Notes under the pieces: model-generated | The model's database searches: none | The model's input: only the letters and a program-made list of their open reading frames with translations | Told to the model about the DNA's origin: nothing | DNA from: an uncultured Bacillota bacterium | Lineage (GTDB): Bacteria > Bacillota > Clostridia > Peptostreptococcales > Anaerovoracaceae | Assembly: GCA_959606705.1 (NCBI GenBank) | Contig: CAUHLX010000164.1 | Span: 1 to 6,505, forward strand | Direction: 5' to 3' | DNA length: 6,505 bases | In this document: positions 1 through 5,524 of the stretch, piece after piece | How positions within the stretch are numbered: the stretch's first letter is position 1 | How the letters are laid out: each line of letters opens with the position of its first letter | Made by a program: the position numbers and the translations under genes

Positions 1-1
1 A

Positions 2-751
2 ATCGGCACGTACAGTCTCACGGAGGAGGTGTGTGTCAATTCCGTATCGGAGGCCCTGGCCCGTGGGGTTCGGCTGATCGATACGGCTCACGCCTACGGC
101 AATGAGGAAAGCGTTGGGGAGGCCGTTCGGAATTCCGGCATCCCCAGAGAGGAAATATTCGTGATCACCAAGCTTTACCCGGACCAGTTTGCCCAACCCG
201 AGGAAGCCATCGAGGCGGCACTGGAAAAACTGGATATTGGCTACATTGACCTTTTGCTGCTCCATCATCCGGGGAATGGGGATGTGGCCGCCTACAAGGC
301 CATGGAACAGGCGGTGGCGGAGGGCAAGGTTCGCTCCATCGGCTTGTCCAACTGGTATGTGGAGGAATTGGAGGAATTTTTACCTCAGGTGACGATCACG
401 CCTGCGCTGGTGCAAAATGAGATCCACCCTTATTACCAAGAAAACCAGGTGATTCCCTATATCCAAGGGCTTGGCATCGTGGTGCAAGGCTGGTATCCGC
501 TGGGCGGCCGTGGGCATACGGCGGAGCTGCTGGGGGATTCGGTGATCTCCGAGATCGCCGCGGCTCATGGCAAATCTTCAGCACAGGTCATCCTTCGCTG
601 GAATCTACAAAAGGGCGTAGTCGTGATCCCGGGGTCCGGCAACCCCGACCACATTCAGGAAAACACCGAGCTCTTTGACTTTGCGCTCAGCGAGGAAGAG
701 ATGGCACGGATCAAGGCGCTTGACCGTAATGAGAAACACGATTGGTATTGA
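2..751 (+). CDS. Aldo/keto reductase, 5' end missing
   Basis: This is an NAD(P)H-dependent carbonyl reductase with a cytoplasmic TIM-barrel fold; the substrate cannot be told from sequence. The reading frame is open to the window edge. The first visible residues, IGTYSLTEE, match the first barrel strand of the family, so the GTG at 29 is not the real start and roughly 10-25 N-terminal residues lie outside. Numbering visible residues from position 2, the catalytic tetrad is present: Asp27 and Tyr32 (in DTAHAYGNE), Lys57 (VITKLYP) and His88 (LLLLHHPG). The SIGLSNW segment and the EIHPYYQ segment are also typical. The C-terminal cofactor loop reads IPGSGNPDHIQEN, where many relatives have IPKS and an Arg; the Lys and Arg that usually touch the NADPH 2'-phosphate are absent. 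The protein ends normally with a TGA. It is convergent with the cvpA-like gene. Family assignment is certain; subfamily is not. Confidence 0.95.
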   Translation: MGTYSLTEEVCVNSVSEALARGVRLIDTAHAYGNEESVGEAVRNSGIPREEIFVITKLYPDQFAQPEEAIEAALEKLDIGYIDLLLLHHPGNGDVAAYKAMEQAVAEGKVRSIGLSNWYVEELEEFLPQVTITPALVQNEIHPYYQENQVIPYIQGLGIVVQGWYPLGGRGHTAELLGDSVISEIAAAHGKSSAQVILRWNLQKGVVVIPGSGNPDHIQENTELFDFALSEEEMARIKALDRNEKHDWY

Positions 752-768
752 GATCCGCGAATGAGAGG

Positions 769-791
769 AACCGCTCCTGCCGGGAGCGGTT
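769..791 (+). terminator. Probable weak intrinsic terminator of the aldo/keto reductase gene
   Basis: A 9-bp perfect stem (AACCGCTCC at 769-777, GGAGCGGTT at 783-791) with a 5-nt loop lies 17 bases after the reductase stop. Only three T residues end the right arm and no real U-tract follows, so termination may be inefficient. No better hairpin is visible after the oppositely oriented gene that ends at 894, so this structure may serve both directions. Confidence 0.55.
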
Positions 792-893
792 TCAAAGGAA
801 GGCGGCCGATACACGAAAACGGGTCATTGAGAATAGGCTGAAGGCCCCCCGGCACAAAGGAAGAGCCGTAGGAACGTTCCAATTATCAAAAGA

Positions 894-1532
894 TTATCTG
901 CCAAAAGCAAAGAACAGCAGATTATTATCGTACAGATATTGTGAAAAGATAGAGGTGGACAGGACGTCCTGAAGAATCGGATTGTCGGTGAGCCCCAGCA
1001 TGGGGACCATGAAAGCCAGCACGACATAGACGACGATCATCCCTTTGGCGGCGCCGGCCAATCCGCCCAAAACCCCATCCACAAAGCCGGTGATTCCGTC
1101 GTTGTTCTTTTTGCTGAATAGAAGGGAGATCAGCAGAAACACCAGTCGGACTCCTACGGCGATCAGCAGAAAGCCCAGGATGTTAAACACGATTTGAGTC
1201 AAACCATCGGTGAGGGCGTCCGCGAGAGCTCCGGCGGCGCCGTCGATGATTCCTTGAATGGTGCTTCCCAGAGCCGCAGGAAACTGTGATAGGGCGTACT
1301 GCGTGGTGGATTCGCTGCCGCTGGAAAAGTGAACGGAAAGAATGGAGTGAATCGTGTCATAAATAGAAGTTTTCCCCATCAAAATTTCCGTGGCCTTCGG
1401 ATAGAACACAAAGGCCAGCACGATGGACAGAACCCATCCGGCAATGTGCAGGAAGGTCCGGGCAAACCCGTTGGAATACCCCCTGACGACGGAAATGATC
1501 AAAATGATCCCGACTGCAATATCTATGAGCAT
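894..1532 (-). CDS. CvpA family membrane protein
   Basis: This is a small integral membrane protein of the CvpA family. The family is named for the E. coli colicin V production protein; its molecular role in Firmicutes is poorly defined, with links to envelope homeostasis. The product is 212 aa with about four hydrophobic segments (roughly residues 3-17, 27-44, 112-138 and 155-180). The family's two hallmarks are seen: RGYSNGFARTFLHIAGW after the first helix, and a glycine-rich GFVDGVLGGLAGAAKG stretch opening the last helix. The frame extends upstream to an ATG at 1562, but I chose the ATG at 1532. It begins MLIDIAVGIILI, as CvpA proteins do, and a strong Shine-Dalgarno GGGGGAG lies 6 bases before it, whereas the extra 10 residues are polar and unlike the family. 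It is monocistronic in this window, divergent from the 317-aa protein gene and convergent with the reductase. Confidence 0.88.
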   Translation of the reverse strand: MLIDIAVGIILIISVVRGYSNGFARTFLHIAGWVLSIVLAFVFYPKATEILMGKTSIYDTIHSILSVHFSSGSESTTQYALSQFPAALGSTIQGIIDGAAGALADALTDGLTQIVFNILGFLLIAVGVRLVFLLISLLFSKKNNDGITGFVDGVLGGLAGAAKGMIVVYVVLAFMVPMLGLTDNPILQDVLSTSIFSQYLYDNNLLFFAFGR

Positions 1533-1536
1533 CGAA

Positions 1537-1548
1537 GCTCCCCCTTTT
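1537..1548 (-). promoter_or_regulatory. Ribosome-binding site fixing the cvpA-like start
   Basis: On the minus strand the sequence reads AAAAGGGGGAGC, ending 4 bases before the ATG at 1532, with the GGGGGAG core 6 bases away. It favours the internal ATG over the upstream ATG at 1562. Confidence 0.75.
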
Positions 1549-1594
1549 CCCCGCATATTCAACCCCCGGCGGGCATATAACTAAGCATGCATTA

Positions 1595-1623
1595 ATATTA
1601 CCAATTATTCGCCGGAAATACAA
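1595..1623 (-). promoter_or_regulatory. Candidate sigma-A promoter of the cvpA-like gene
   Basis: The minus strand carries TTGTAT (1618-1623), a 17-bp spacer and TAATAT (1595-1600). The match to TTGACA/TATAAT is modest (3/6 and 4/6), but the spacing is ideal and the stretch is AT-rich and intergenic. Initiation would fall near 1588, giving a leader of about 55 nt. A rightward promoter for the gene at 1663 must also lie in 1563-1645, but I could not choose one; a TATAAC at 1576-1581 has no good -35 partner. Confidence 0.4.
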
Positions 1624-1662
1624 GGAAGCAAATTAAAAGAGGAACGAAGGGGGATTTCGGTC

Positions 1663-2616
1663 ATGAATTATATGAAGTACAACCGCAGCTTAGTGATGCT
1701 GGAAGCGCAGAGCTCCGAATTCAGCGCCAAAGAGGGAGCGGTGAAGGGCCATTTGAAGGTGGAGACCGGAAACGGAAAAGGGGCTCTGCGATGCACGGTA
1801 CAGAACCTGCGTTACTATCCGAAAGGAGAATACATATATAAACTGATCTTGTTCGGACGGAAGGGGGAACGGACCCTCCACACGATCATTGGAAATCTGG
1901 TGGTCAACCGTTACGGAAACAGCGAAACTTATTTCCGTTTCAACCCGCTGGACGTCGATGAGCGGGGAAACAGCTTCGACGACTACTTTGCGGCCATCGT
2001 GGCCGCGGTCTCTACCCGTGACGCCAAGGAAGCGCTTCATCCGGTGCTCAAGGGGACCCTGGAATTTGAGGGAAAGTCCGAAGGGCAGTCTCAGCGGACT
2101 CAGGTAAAAGCGGCAGCTTCAAAGGAAGAGGAAACGGAGGTGGTCGAGATGGGGGAGTCAGAGGCTTGCCCCGAGAGGGAGGAGGACCAGCCCCCTCAAC
2201 CGCAGGAGAAAAGCTATAATCGATTTTACAATGAGTATCTTTTGAACATCTGCAGTTATACATGCAAGGTGGCGGATTATTTTGAAGAGGTGGAGCCGTT
2301 CGAGACGGATCGGACGGGAGCGCGCTGGAAGAAGATATCGGATGTGGAAACGCTGCCTCTGGTTTCGCCGGGGGCCCATTATTTCGCGGGACAGTATCAG
2401 CACTTTCTGTTCGGAGCCGCGCCAGGCGAAGAGGGAACCGCGAGAAAATACTACTTTGCCATTCCTGGACGTTTTCTGGAAACCGAACAGCCGGATGGAG
2501 GACGTTCCGGATTCACTCTCTGGCAGCCGGTAAAGGGGGCTGCCAAGGAAAAGAGCGCTTACGGGTACTGGATCATCTGCGTAGACGCGTTGACAGGGGA
2601 GCTTCAAGACGCGTAG
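1663..2616 (+). CDS. Conserved clostridial protein of unknown function, two domains
   Basis: I do not recognise a function. The product is 317 aa, without signal peptide or membrane segment, so probably cytoplasmic. An N-terminal region (about 1-135) is rich in alternating beta-strand patterns and contains FRFNPLDV and ALHPVLKGTLEFEG. An acidic, Pro/Gln-rich linker (about 138-183) follows and looks disordered. The C-terminal region (about 185-317) has many aromatics, including FYNEYLLNICSYTCKVADYFEEVEPF, YYFAIPGRFLETEQPDGG and AYGYWIICVDALTGEL. These conserved-looking blocks suggest a clostridial family of hypothetical proteins. The ATG at 1663 is chosen because GAAGGGGG (1646-1653) lies 9 bases upstream; ATG 1672 is a possible alternative. 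Two adjacent stops (TAG, TGA) end the gene, followed by a strong terminator, so it is a single-gene unit here. It is divergent from the cvpA-like gene. Confidence 0.85.
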   Translation: MNYMKYNRSLVMLEAQSSEFSAKEGAVKGHLKVETGNGKGALRCTVQNLRYYPKGEYIYKLILFGRKGERTLHTIIGNLVVNRYGNSETYFRFNPLDVDERGNSFDDYFAAIVAAVSTRDAKEALHPVLKGTLEFEGKSEGQSQRTQVKAAASKEEETEVVEMGESEACPEREEDQPPQPQEKSYNRFYNEYLLNICSYTCKVADYFEEVEPFETDRTGARWKKISDVETLPLVSPGAHYFAGQYQHFLFGAAPGEEGTARKYYFAIPGRFLETEQPDGGRSGFTLWQPVKGAAKEKSAYGYWIICVDALTGELQDA

Positions 2617-2626
2617 TGAGGATGTG

Positions 2627-2663
2627 GAGCGTGTGATTTTTAAGATCACACGCTCGTTTTTTT
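2627..2663 (+). terminator. Strong intrinsic terminator after the 317-aa protein gene
   Basis: An 11-bp perfect stem (GAGCGTGTGAT at 2627-2637, ATCACACGCTC at 2645-2655) with a 7-nt loop is followed, after one G, by seven T residues (2657-2663). It starts 10 bases after the TAG stop. It isolates the upstream gene from tadA. Confidence 0.93.
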
Positions 2664-2722
2664 GCCGCGGAAAACAATCTGCGCCGCCCTTGAAAACCCG
2701 TGGAAAAACTACCCTACGCCGG

Positions 2723-2751
2723 TTGAAAACCAAAACGAAGTGTGATATTAT
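2723..2751 (+). promoter_or_regulatory. Sigma-A promoter of tadA
   Basis: TTGAAA (2723-2728), a 17-bp spacer and TATTAT (2746-2751) match the consensus 5/6 each. A TG at 2743-2744 makes an extended -10. Initiation near 2758 would give a leader of about 30 nt before the GTG start. It lies between the upstream terminator and tadA, which fits a new transcription unit for tadA and the gene overlapping it. Confidence 0.8.
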
Positions 2752-2789
2752 TGATAAGATAGTCTGATTAATTATTCAGGGGTGAGGAC

Positions 2790-3293
2790 GTGCAGCCTGA
2801 TTTTTTCATGCGTGAAGCACTGCGGGAGGCCGAAAAGGCTTATTCGTCAGGAGAGGTTCCCGTAGGAGCCGTAATCGAAAAGGATGGAGAGATCATTGGC
2901 CGGGGAGAAAACCGAATCGTTCGGGAAAAAGACCCTACTGCCCATGCGGAATTGATTGCGATTCGGGAGGCGGCCAAAGCGTTAGGAAGCACCCGGCTGT
3001 TAGGATGCCGCCTGTACGTGACCACGGAGCCCTGCGCCATGTGCGCCGGAGCCATCGTGCTCGCCCGTTTGGAAAAGATCTATATCGGAGCGTTAGATCC
3101 CAAGACCGGCGCCTGCGGGTCCCTGCGCAACATCGTGGAGGATCCCAGACTGAATCATCAGGCAGAGGTGGAAACCGGCCTGCTGGGAGAAGAATGTGGA
3201 CAGCTCCTGAAACGCTTTTTTCATGAACTGAGAACCAGGAAAAAATACGAAAAAGAACAGTTAAAATCGGATACCGGAGGAAAAAAGAAATGA
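2790..3293 (+). CDS. tadA: tRNA adenosine(34) deaminase TadA
   Basis: TadA deaminates the wobble adenosine of tRNA-Arg(ACG) to inosine, so one tRNA reads CGU, CGC and CGA. The 167-aa product is the usual length. It has the cytidine/deoxycytidylate deaminase fold: VPVGAVI (residues 23-29), the active-site TAHAE motif with zinc ligand His52 and proton-shuttling Glu54, and the TTEPCAMCAGA motif with zinc ligands Cys82 and Cys85. The GTG start at 2790 is chosen over the ATG at 2808 because AGGGGTG (2778-2784) lies 5 bases before the GTG and the added residues (MQPDFFMREAL) match the start of the family's first helix. The C-terminus is a lysine-rich extension (RTRKKYEKEQ onward). Its stop overlaps the next gene's ATG (ATGA), which suggests translational coupling. 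The neighbour's function gives no obvious link to tRNA editing. Confidence 0.96.
   Translation: MQPDFFMREALREAEKAYSSGEVPVGAVIEKDGEIIGRGENRIVREKDPTAHAELIAIREAAKALGSTRLLGCRLYVTTEPCAMCAGAIVLARLEKIYIGALDPKTGACGSLRNIVEDPRLNHQAEVETGLLGEECGQLLKRFFHELRTRKKYEKEQLKSDTGGKKK
3276..3280 (+). promoter_or_regulatory. Ribosome-binding site inside the end of tadA
   Basis: GGAGG lies 9 bases before the ATG at 3290 and within the last codons of tadA. It supports efficient initiation of the overlapping Ig-like protein gene. Confidence 0.75.
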
Positions 3294-4162
3294 AGAAAAG
3301 ATTAGGCCTCATCCTGAGCCTTACCCTTTTGATCGTATCGCTGAGCAGTTCGCTCTGCTTTGCGGCCGGCGGGCTGGAGCTGCTGGACAGCTCCCCGAAG
3401 GAAGGCAGCAAATCGTCGGTCATCAACAACGTCGCCATCAAGCTGTACTTCAACGAGGATGTTACAAGCAAAGAAGCGCAGGCGGCGAACAAGGACTGTT
3501 TTAAGATCACCGATCCCAAGGGCAAGGAGATTTCTTATCGGCTGCTGTACAACCACAAAAAATATCCGAATCAGATTTGGATTCAGTTGGAAAAGGATCT
3601 CGTTCAGAAAACCGAGTATAAGATCGTCGTTTCCGGAAAGCTGGTCGATTCCAACGGCAATAAGCTGGGCAAGAATGAAACCGTAGCGTTCCGTACCCGT
3701 GATATGAGTCAGGACAACACGGTTTACATGGTGCTGATGGTGGTCATGTTCGGCGGAATGTTCTTCTTCTCCTCCTGGGATATGAAGCGTCAGGCGAAGA
3801 AACAGCAAGAGGAGCTGGATGCCAAGGTCAATCCGTATAAGATTGCCAAAGAAAAAGGCATATCTTATGAAGAGGCACTGGTCATCGCTCAGAAGGAAAG
3901 AGAAAAGCTGGAGAAAAAGAAAAAGAAACAGGAAGAGCAGGAGGCGGCAATGCGAGCCGCTCTGGAAGAGGATGACGATGACGACGATTATTACGACGAG
4001 GATGTATATCATGTGGCCAGAAAACGGCCGATCTCCGCGGTAGGCGGGAAAGGCGTTCCCAGAGCACATAATACGCAGGATACGGCGGCGGAAAAGAAGC
4101 AGTCTCAGCCATCCGGGAAAAAAGGGCAGAGCAAGCAGCAGAAAAAGAAGAATAAGAAATAA
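3290..4162 (+). CDS. Membrane-anchored Ig-like domain protein with charged cytoplasmic tail
   Basis: Function is unknown. The 290-aa product has a signal peptide (MKKR, a hydrophobic core, then CFA, with likely cleavage after Ala25). An Ig-like domain of the SbsA/Big_5 type follows at about 30-137, recognisable from LLDSSPKEGS, VAIKLYFNEDV, YKIVVSGKLVDSNGNKL and the closing VAFRTRD. One membrane helix spans about 144-162, and the KRQAKK after it predicts an outside Ig domain and an inside tail. The tail holds a coiled-coil-like helix with NPYKIAKEKGISYEEAL (181-197) and a Lys/Glu run (202-218), an acidic patch with six Asp (228-233) and a very basic Lys/Gln/Ser C-terminus. The gene overlaps the tadA stop by 4 bases. 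A 302-aa ORF lies antisense (3302-4210), but the sense frame has the RBS, signal peptide and domain logic. Cys23 is not in a proper lipobox, so it is not read as a lipoprotein. Confidence 0.88.
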   Translation: MKKRLGLILSLTLLIVSLSSSLCFAAGGLELLDSSPKEGSKSSVINNVAIKLYFNEDVTSKEAQAANKDCFKITDPKGKEISYRLLYNHKKYPNQIWIQLEKDLVQKTEYKIVVSGKLVDSNGNKLGKNETVAFRTRDMSQDNTVYMVLMVVMFGGMFFFSSWDMKRQAKKQQEELDAKVNPYKIAKEKGISYEEALVIAQKEREKLEKKKKKQEEQEAAMRAALEEDDDDDDYYDEDVYHVARKRPISAVGGKGVPRAHNTQDTAAEKKQSQPSGKKGQSKQQKKKNKK

Positions 4163-4190
4163 AACGGTTCGAAGGCCGTTGAGACAGAAG

Positions 4191-4227
4191 AAAGGAGCGC
4201 CGCGGAGCATAGCCCGGGCGCTCCTTT
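4191..4227. terminator. Bidirectional GC-rich terminator hairpin
   Basis: An 11-bp perfect stem (AAAGGAGCGCC at 4191-4201, GGCGCTCCTTT at 4217-4227) with a 15-nt loop sits between two convergent genes, 28 bases after the rightward stop and 16 bases beyond the leftward stop at 4244. Read rightward, it ends CTCCTTTGTCGTTT; read leftward, CTCCTTTCTTCTG. The T-tracts are short and interrupted in both directions. A smaller 5-bp stem (AACGG 4163-4167, CCGTT 4176-4180) precedes it. Confidence 0.75.
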
Positions 4228-4243
4228 GTCGTTTGCGCTCTGA

Positions 4244-4603
4244 TTAATAATACCGTCTTCTTCTATTGAAGAGCTCATTCAAGAGCAGGATATCCAGCAG
4301 ATCACGGAACAGTCCGCGGCTGCGGAGAGCTTCCGGAGAAGCGTCGGAGGCCGCCTGAGCCATTGCGGTCATGTCAGGCGCCGCAAACTGCATTTCGATG
4401 GTATCTCCCATTTTTCTCAGAGTCTCACGGGAGGGCATCATGCTTCCGCAGGCATCCATTTGGTCACAGGCTTCCAGTACAAAAGGCTGGATTTGATAGA
4501 AAATGTTGGGATAGAGCAGCTCATAATCCACTGGTGCGCTTGCGGGGGCGGCGGATTTCATCTGAGGGTAAGACCAGCGAATCAGGTCATTTTCAATTAT
4601 CAT
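4244..4603 (-). CDS. Small protein of unknown function, clostridial type
   Basis: I cannot assign a function. The 119-aa product has no signal peptide. It contains LYPNIFYQIQPFVLEACDQMD (residues 30-50), which reads as an amphipathic helix; a helical middle with MPSRETLRKMGDTIEMQF; an Ala/Met/Ser-rich, low-complexity stretch (about 73-92); and a C-terminal LFRDLLDILLLNELFNRRRRYY. The pattern of a tyrosine/proline start to the helical part, plus a C-terminal leucine-rich helix ending in Arg and Tyr, resembles small clostridial hypothetical proteins; I infer this from general memory, not a search. The ATG at 4603 has AGGAG (4613-4617) 9 bases upstream. That site lies inside an inverted repeat described separately. 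The gene sits alone between a shared terminator and the terminator of the Lrp-family gene, so it should have its own promoter in 4604-4680. A sporulation role is possible but not shown. Confidence 0.78.
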   Translation of the reverse strand: MIIENDLIRWSYPQMKSAAPASAPVDYELLYPNIFYQIQPFVLEACDQMDACGSMMPSRETLRKMGDTIEMQFAAPDMTAMAQAASDASPEALRSRGLFRDLLDILLLNELFNRRRRYY

Positions 4604-4648
4604 AGTATGTCACTCCTGTAAATCGTTATGTTTTACCAACATACTATG
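4601..4648 (-). promoter_or_regulatory. Perfect 10-bp inverted repeat enclosing the RBS and start codon of the 119-aa gene
   Basis: CATAGTATGT (4601-4610) and ACATACTATG (4639-4648) are exact reverse complements with a 28-bp spacer. Read on the minus strand, the upstream arm is CATAGTATGT, the spacer carries the AGGAG ribosome-binding site, and the downstream arm ends in the ATG start codon. It could be an operator for a dimeric repressor, an mRNA hairpin that hides the start codon, or a promoter element: CATAGTAT resembles the -10 boxes of sporulation sigma factors. If that -10 were used, the upstream arm would not be transcribed and the hairpin model would fail. The repeat itself is seen; its role is inferred. 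Confidence 0.6.
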
Positions 4649-4678
4649 CGTCTGGTCATCCTTCTGCCACCCCAATAG

Positions 4679-4720
4679 AAAAAGCGGCTGCCGCATCCTG
4701 AGATGAGGTGACCGCTTTTT
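4679..4720 (-). terminator. Intrinsic terminator of the Lrp/AsnC-family gene
   Basis: AAAAAGCGG (4679-4687) and CCGCTTTTT (4712-4720) form a 9-bp stem. Read leftward, the hairpin lies 39 bases after the regulator's stop and ends in GCCGCTTTTTCT, a usable U-tract. The 24-nt internal region can form further short pairs. Because both arms are A/T-tailed, it could also act rightward, but no rightward gene precedes it. Confidence 0.75.
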
Positions 4721-4759
4721 GCCGGGAGTGTTTTAAAATACCATCCTGTCGTTTTGCCC

Positions 4760-5215
4760 TTACTTATTTTGGGAGGGCGACACGCTGTAAAGATGCTTGT
4801 CACTGGATAAAATTACATTTGTCTGTGTCCGTTTAATTCCGGAAATTCCCTTAATGCGGTTCATCAGGCTTTCCAGCGTCGCGGTATTGCGCGTGGTGAT
4901 CTTCAACACATAGTCATACTCACCGGTAACGTAGTGGCATTCGAGGATCTCGTCCTCCGCCTGTACGAAGTCCAGGAAATCACTGGTATGCTGCGGATTC
5001 TCCAAGCTGATATTCATAATGACCGAAAGCTCCTTGTCAAGAGCGTGAGAATTCAGGATCACGGTGTACTTTTCGATGACATTGCAGCTTTCCAGCTTTT
5101 TCAAACGCTCACTGACCGCTGACAGAGAGAGATTTACCTTTTTACTCAATTCCGAAATGGACACCCTGGAGTTGTCCTGAAGAACTTCTAAGATTTTAAC
5201 GTCAATCACGTCCAT
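4760..5215 (-). CDS. Lrp/AsnC family transcriptional regulator
   Basis: This is a DNA-binding regulator of the feast/famine type, which usually senses an amino acid and assembles into dimers and octamers. The 151-aa product has the standard length. The N-terminal winged helix-turn-helix covers about residues 3-52 (DVKILEVLQDNSRVSISELSKKV, then the recognition helix in LSAVSERLKKLE). The C-terminal RAM ligand-binding/oligomerisation domain spans about 63-138 and contains the family hallmark HYVTGEYDYVLKI (94-106). The ATG at 5215 is preceded by AAGGTGGTG, with the AGGTGG core 7 bases away. It is transcribed divergently from glnS across a 391-bp gap, with its own promoter and terminator. Divergent placement raises the possibility of autoregulation and control of glnS; the ligand and targets cannot be read from sequence. 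Confidence 0.95.
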   Translation of the reverse strand: MDVIDVKILEVLQDNSRVSISELSKKVNLSLSAVSERLKKLESCNVIEKYTVILNSHALDKELSVIMNISLENPQHTSDFLDFVQAEDEILECHYVTGEYDYVLKITTRNTATLESLMNRIKGISGIKRTQTNVILSSDKHLYSVSPSQNK

Positions 5216-5243
5216 ACTTTCACCACCTTAACTTCACACATCA

Positions 5244-5255
5244 CATATACATATG
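5244..5255. promoter_or_regulatory. Short palindrome in the leader of the Lrp-family gene, candidate operator
   Basis: CATAT (5244-5248) and ATATG (5251-5255) form an inverted repeat with a 2-bp spacer, about 20-30 bases downstream of the predicted transcription start and in AT-rich DNA. Lrp-family proteins bind degenerate AT-rich palindromes and often control their own genes, so this could be an autoregulatory site. The arms are only 5 bp, so chance is a real alternative. Confidence 0.25.
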
Positions 5256-5280
5256 GCAAATACAATTCTCATTTACTGAA

Positions 5281-5309
5281 ATAATACCAAAACATTTTAG
5301 ATAAATCAA
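5281..5309 (-). promoter_or_regulatory. Sigma-A promoter of the Lrp/AsnC-family gene
   Basis: The minus strand shows TTGATT (5304-5309), a 17-bp spacer and TATTAT (5281-5286). A TGG directly precedes the -10 box, making it extended. Initiation near 5274 gives a leader of about 58 nt. The architecture matches the tadA promoter closely. Confidence 0.75.
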
Positions 5310-5389
5310 GTAATTTACGATATTTTTTCTGTAAAAAACCGGACTTTCCAGATTATTTTCTTCTCCTTAAAGGTTTTTTTGATTCTCTT

Positions 5390-5417
5390 TTATCAATTAG
5401 GAGGATTATGGTATAAT
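5390..5417 (+). promoter_or_regulatory. Rightward promoter P1, extended -10
   Basis: A perfect TATAAT (5412-5417) is preceded by TGG (extended -10). The best -35 is TTATCA (5390-5395) with a 16-bp spacer. Initiation near 5424 would start the transcript at the first stem of the structured segment and give a glnS leader of about 180 nt. This is the strongest of the three rightward -10 boxes. Confidence 0.65.
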
Positions 5418-5422
5418 AGTAC

Positions 5423-5524
5423 AATAGCCGCGTAGGACTTGAAACGGCTATTTCACCATGTCTTACCTTGTGGCACCCGAGCGGCAAAGCCGCCTGCTGT
5501 CCGTTTTGCCGACAGGATCGGTGA
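5423..5524 (+). ncRNA. Candidate structured leader RNA or small RNA upstream of glnS
   Basis: Several complementary segments are packed in order. AATAGCCG (5423-5430) pairs CGGCTATT (5445-5452), with a 14-nt loop. TCACC (5453-5457) pairs GGTGA (5520-5524), enclosing GCGGC (5481-5485) with GCCGC (5489-5493) and CTGTC (5497-5501) with GACAG (5511-5515). An alternative pairing, CGGCAAA (5482-5488) with TTTGCCG (5505-5511), would exclude the two inner hairpins. The segment starts at the predicted P1 start and is more GC-rich than its surroundings. I recognise no known RNA family, and there is no T-tract after it. The pairings are seen; existence as an RNA element is inferred. Confidence 0.35.

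Noticed and set aside
29..31. GTG preceded by GGAGGA as the start of the reductase
   Set aside because: The upstream in-frame residues IGTYSLTEE are conserved in the family, so the purine-rich stretch is coding sequence.
742..972. 76-aa rightward frame spanning the reductase stop and the end of the cvpA-like gene
   Set aside because: It overlaps two well-supported genes, passes through the hairpin and lacks a Shine-Dalgarno site.
2158..2733. 191-aa open frame on the minus strand opposite the 317-aa protein gene
   Set aside because: It runs through the strong terminator and the tadA promoter -35, and has no family resemblance.
3356..3360. Lipoprotein attachment cysteine (Cys23) in the Ig-like protein
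   Set aside because: The residues before the Cys are Ser-Ser-Leu, which does not fit a lipobox; CFA is a better standard signal peptidase site.
2935..3525. 196-aa open frame on the minus strand across the tadA junction
   Set aside because: It is antisense to the zinc-binding part of tadA and to the signal peptide region of the next gene; shadow of real genes.
3960..4005. Short GAT/GAC repeat as a possible microsatellite or phase-variable tract
   Set aside because: The codons alternate irregularly between GAT, GAC and GAG, as expected for selection on an acidic peptide rather than for a slippage-prone repeat.
3302..4210. 302-aa open frame on the minus strand opposite the Ig-like protein gene
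   Set aside because: Its Leu/Phe/Val/Ile runs are the antisense of Lys/Glu/Asp codons. The sense frame has an RBS, signal peptide, recognisable domain and the tadA overlap.
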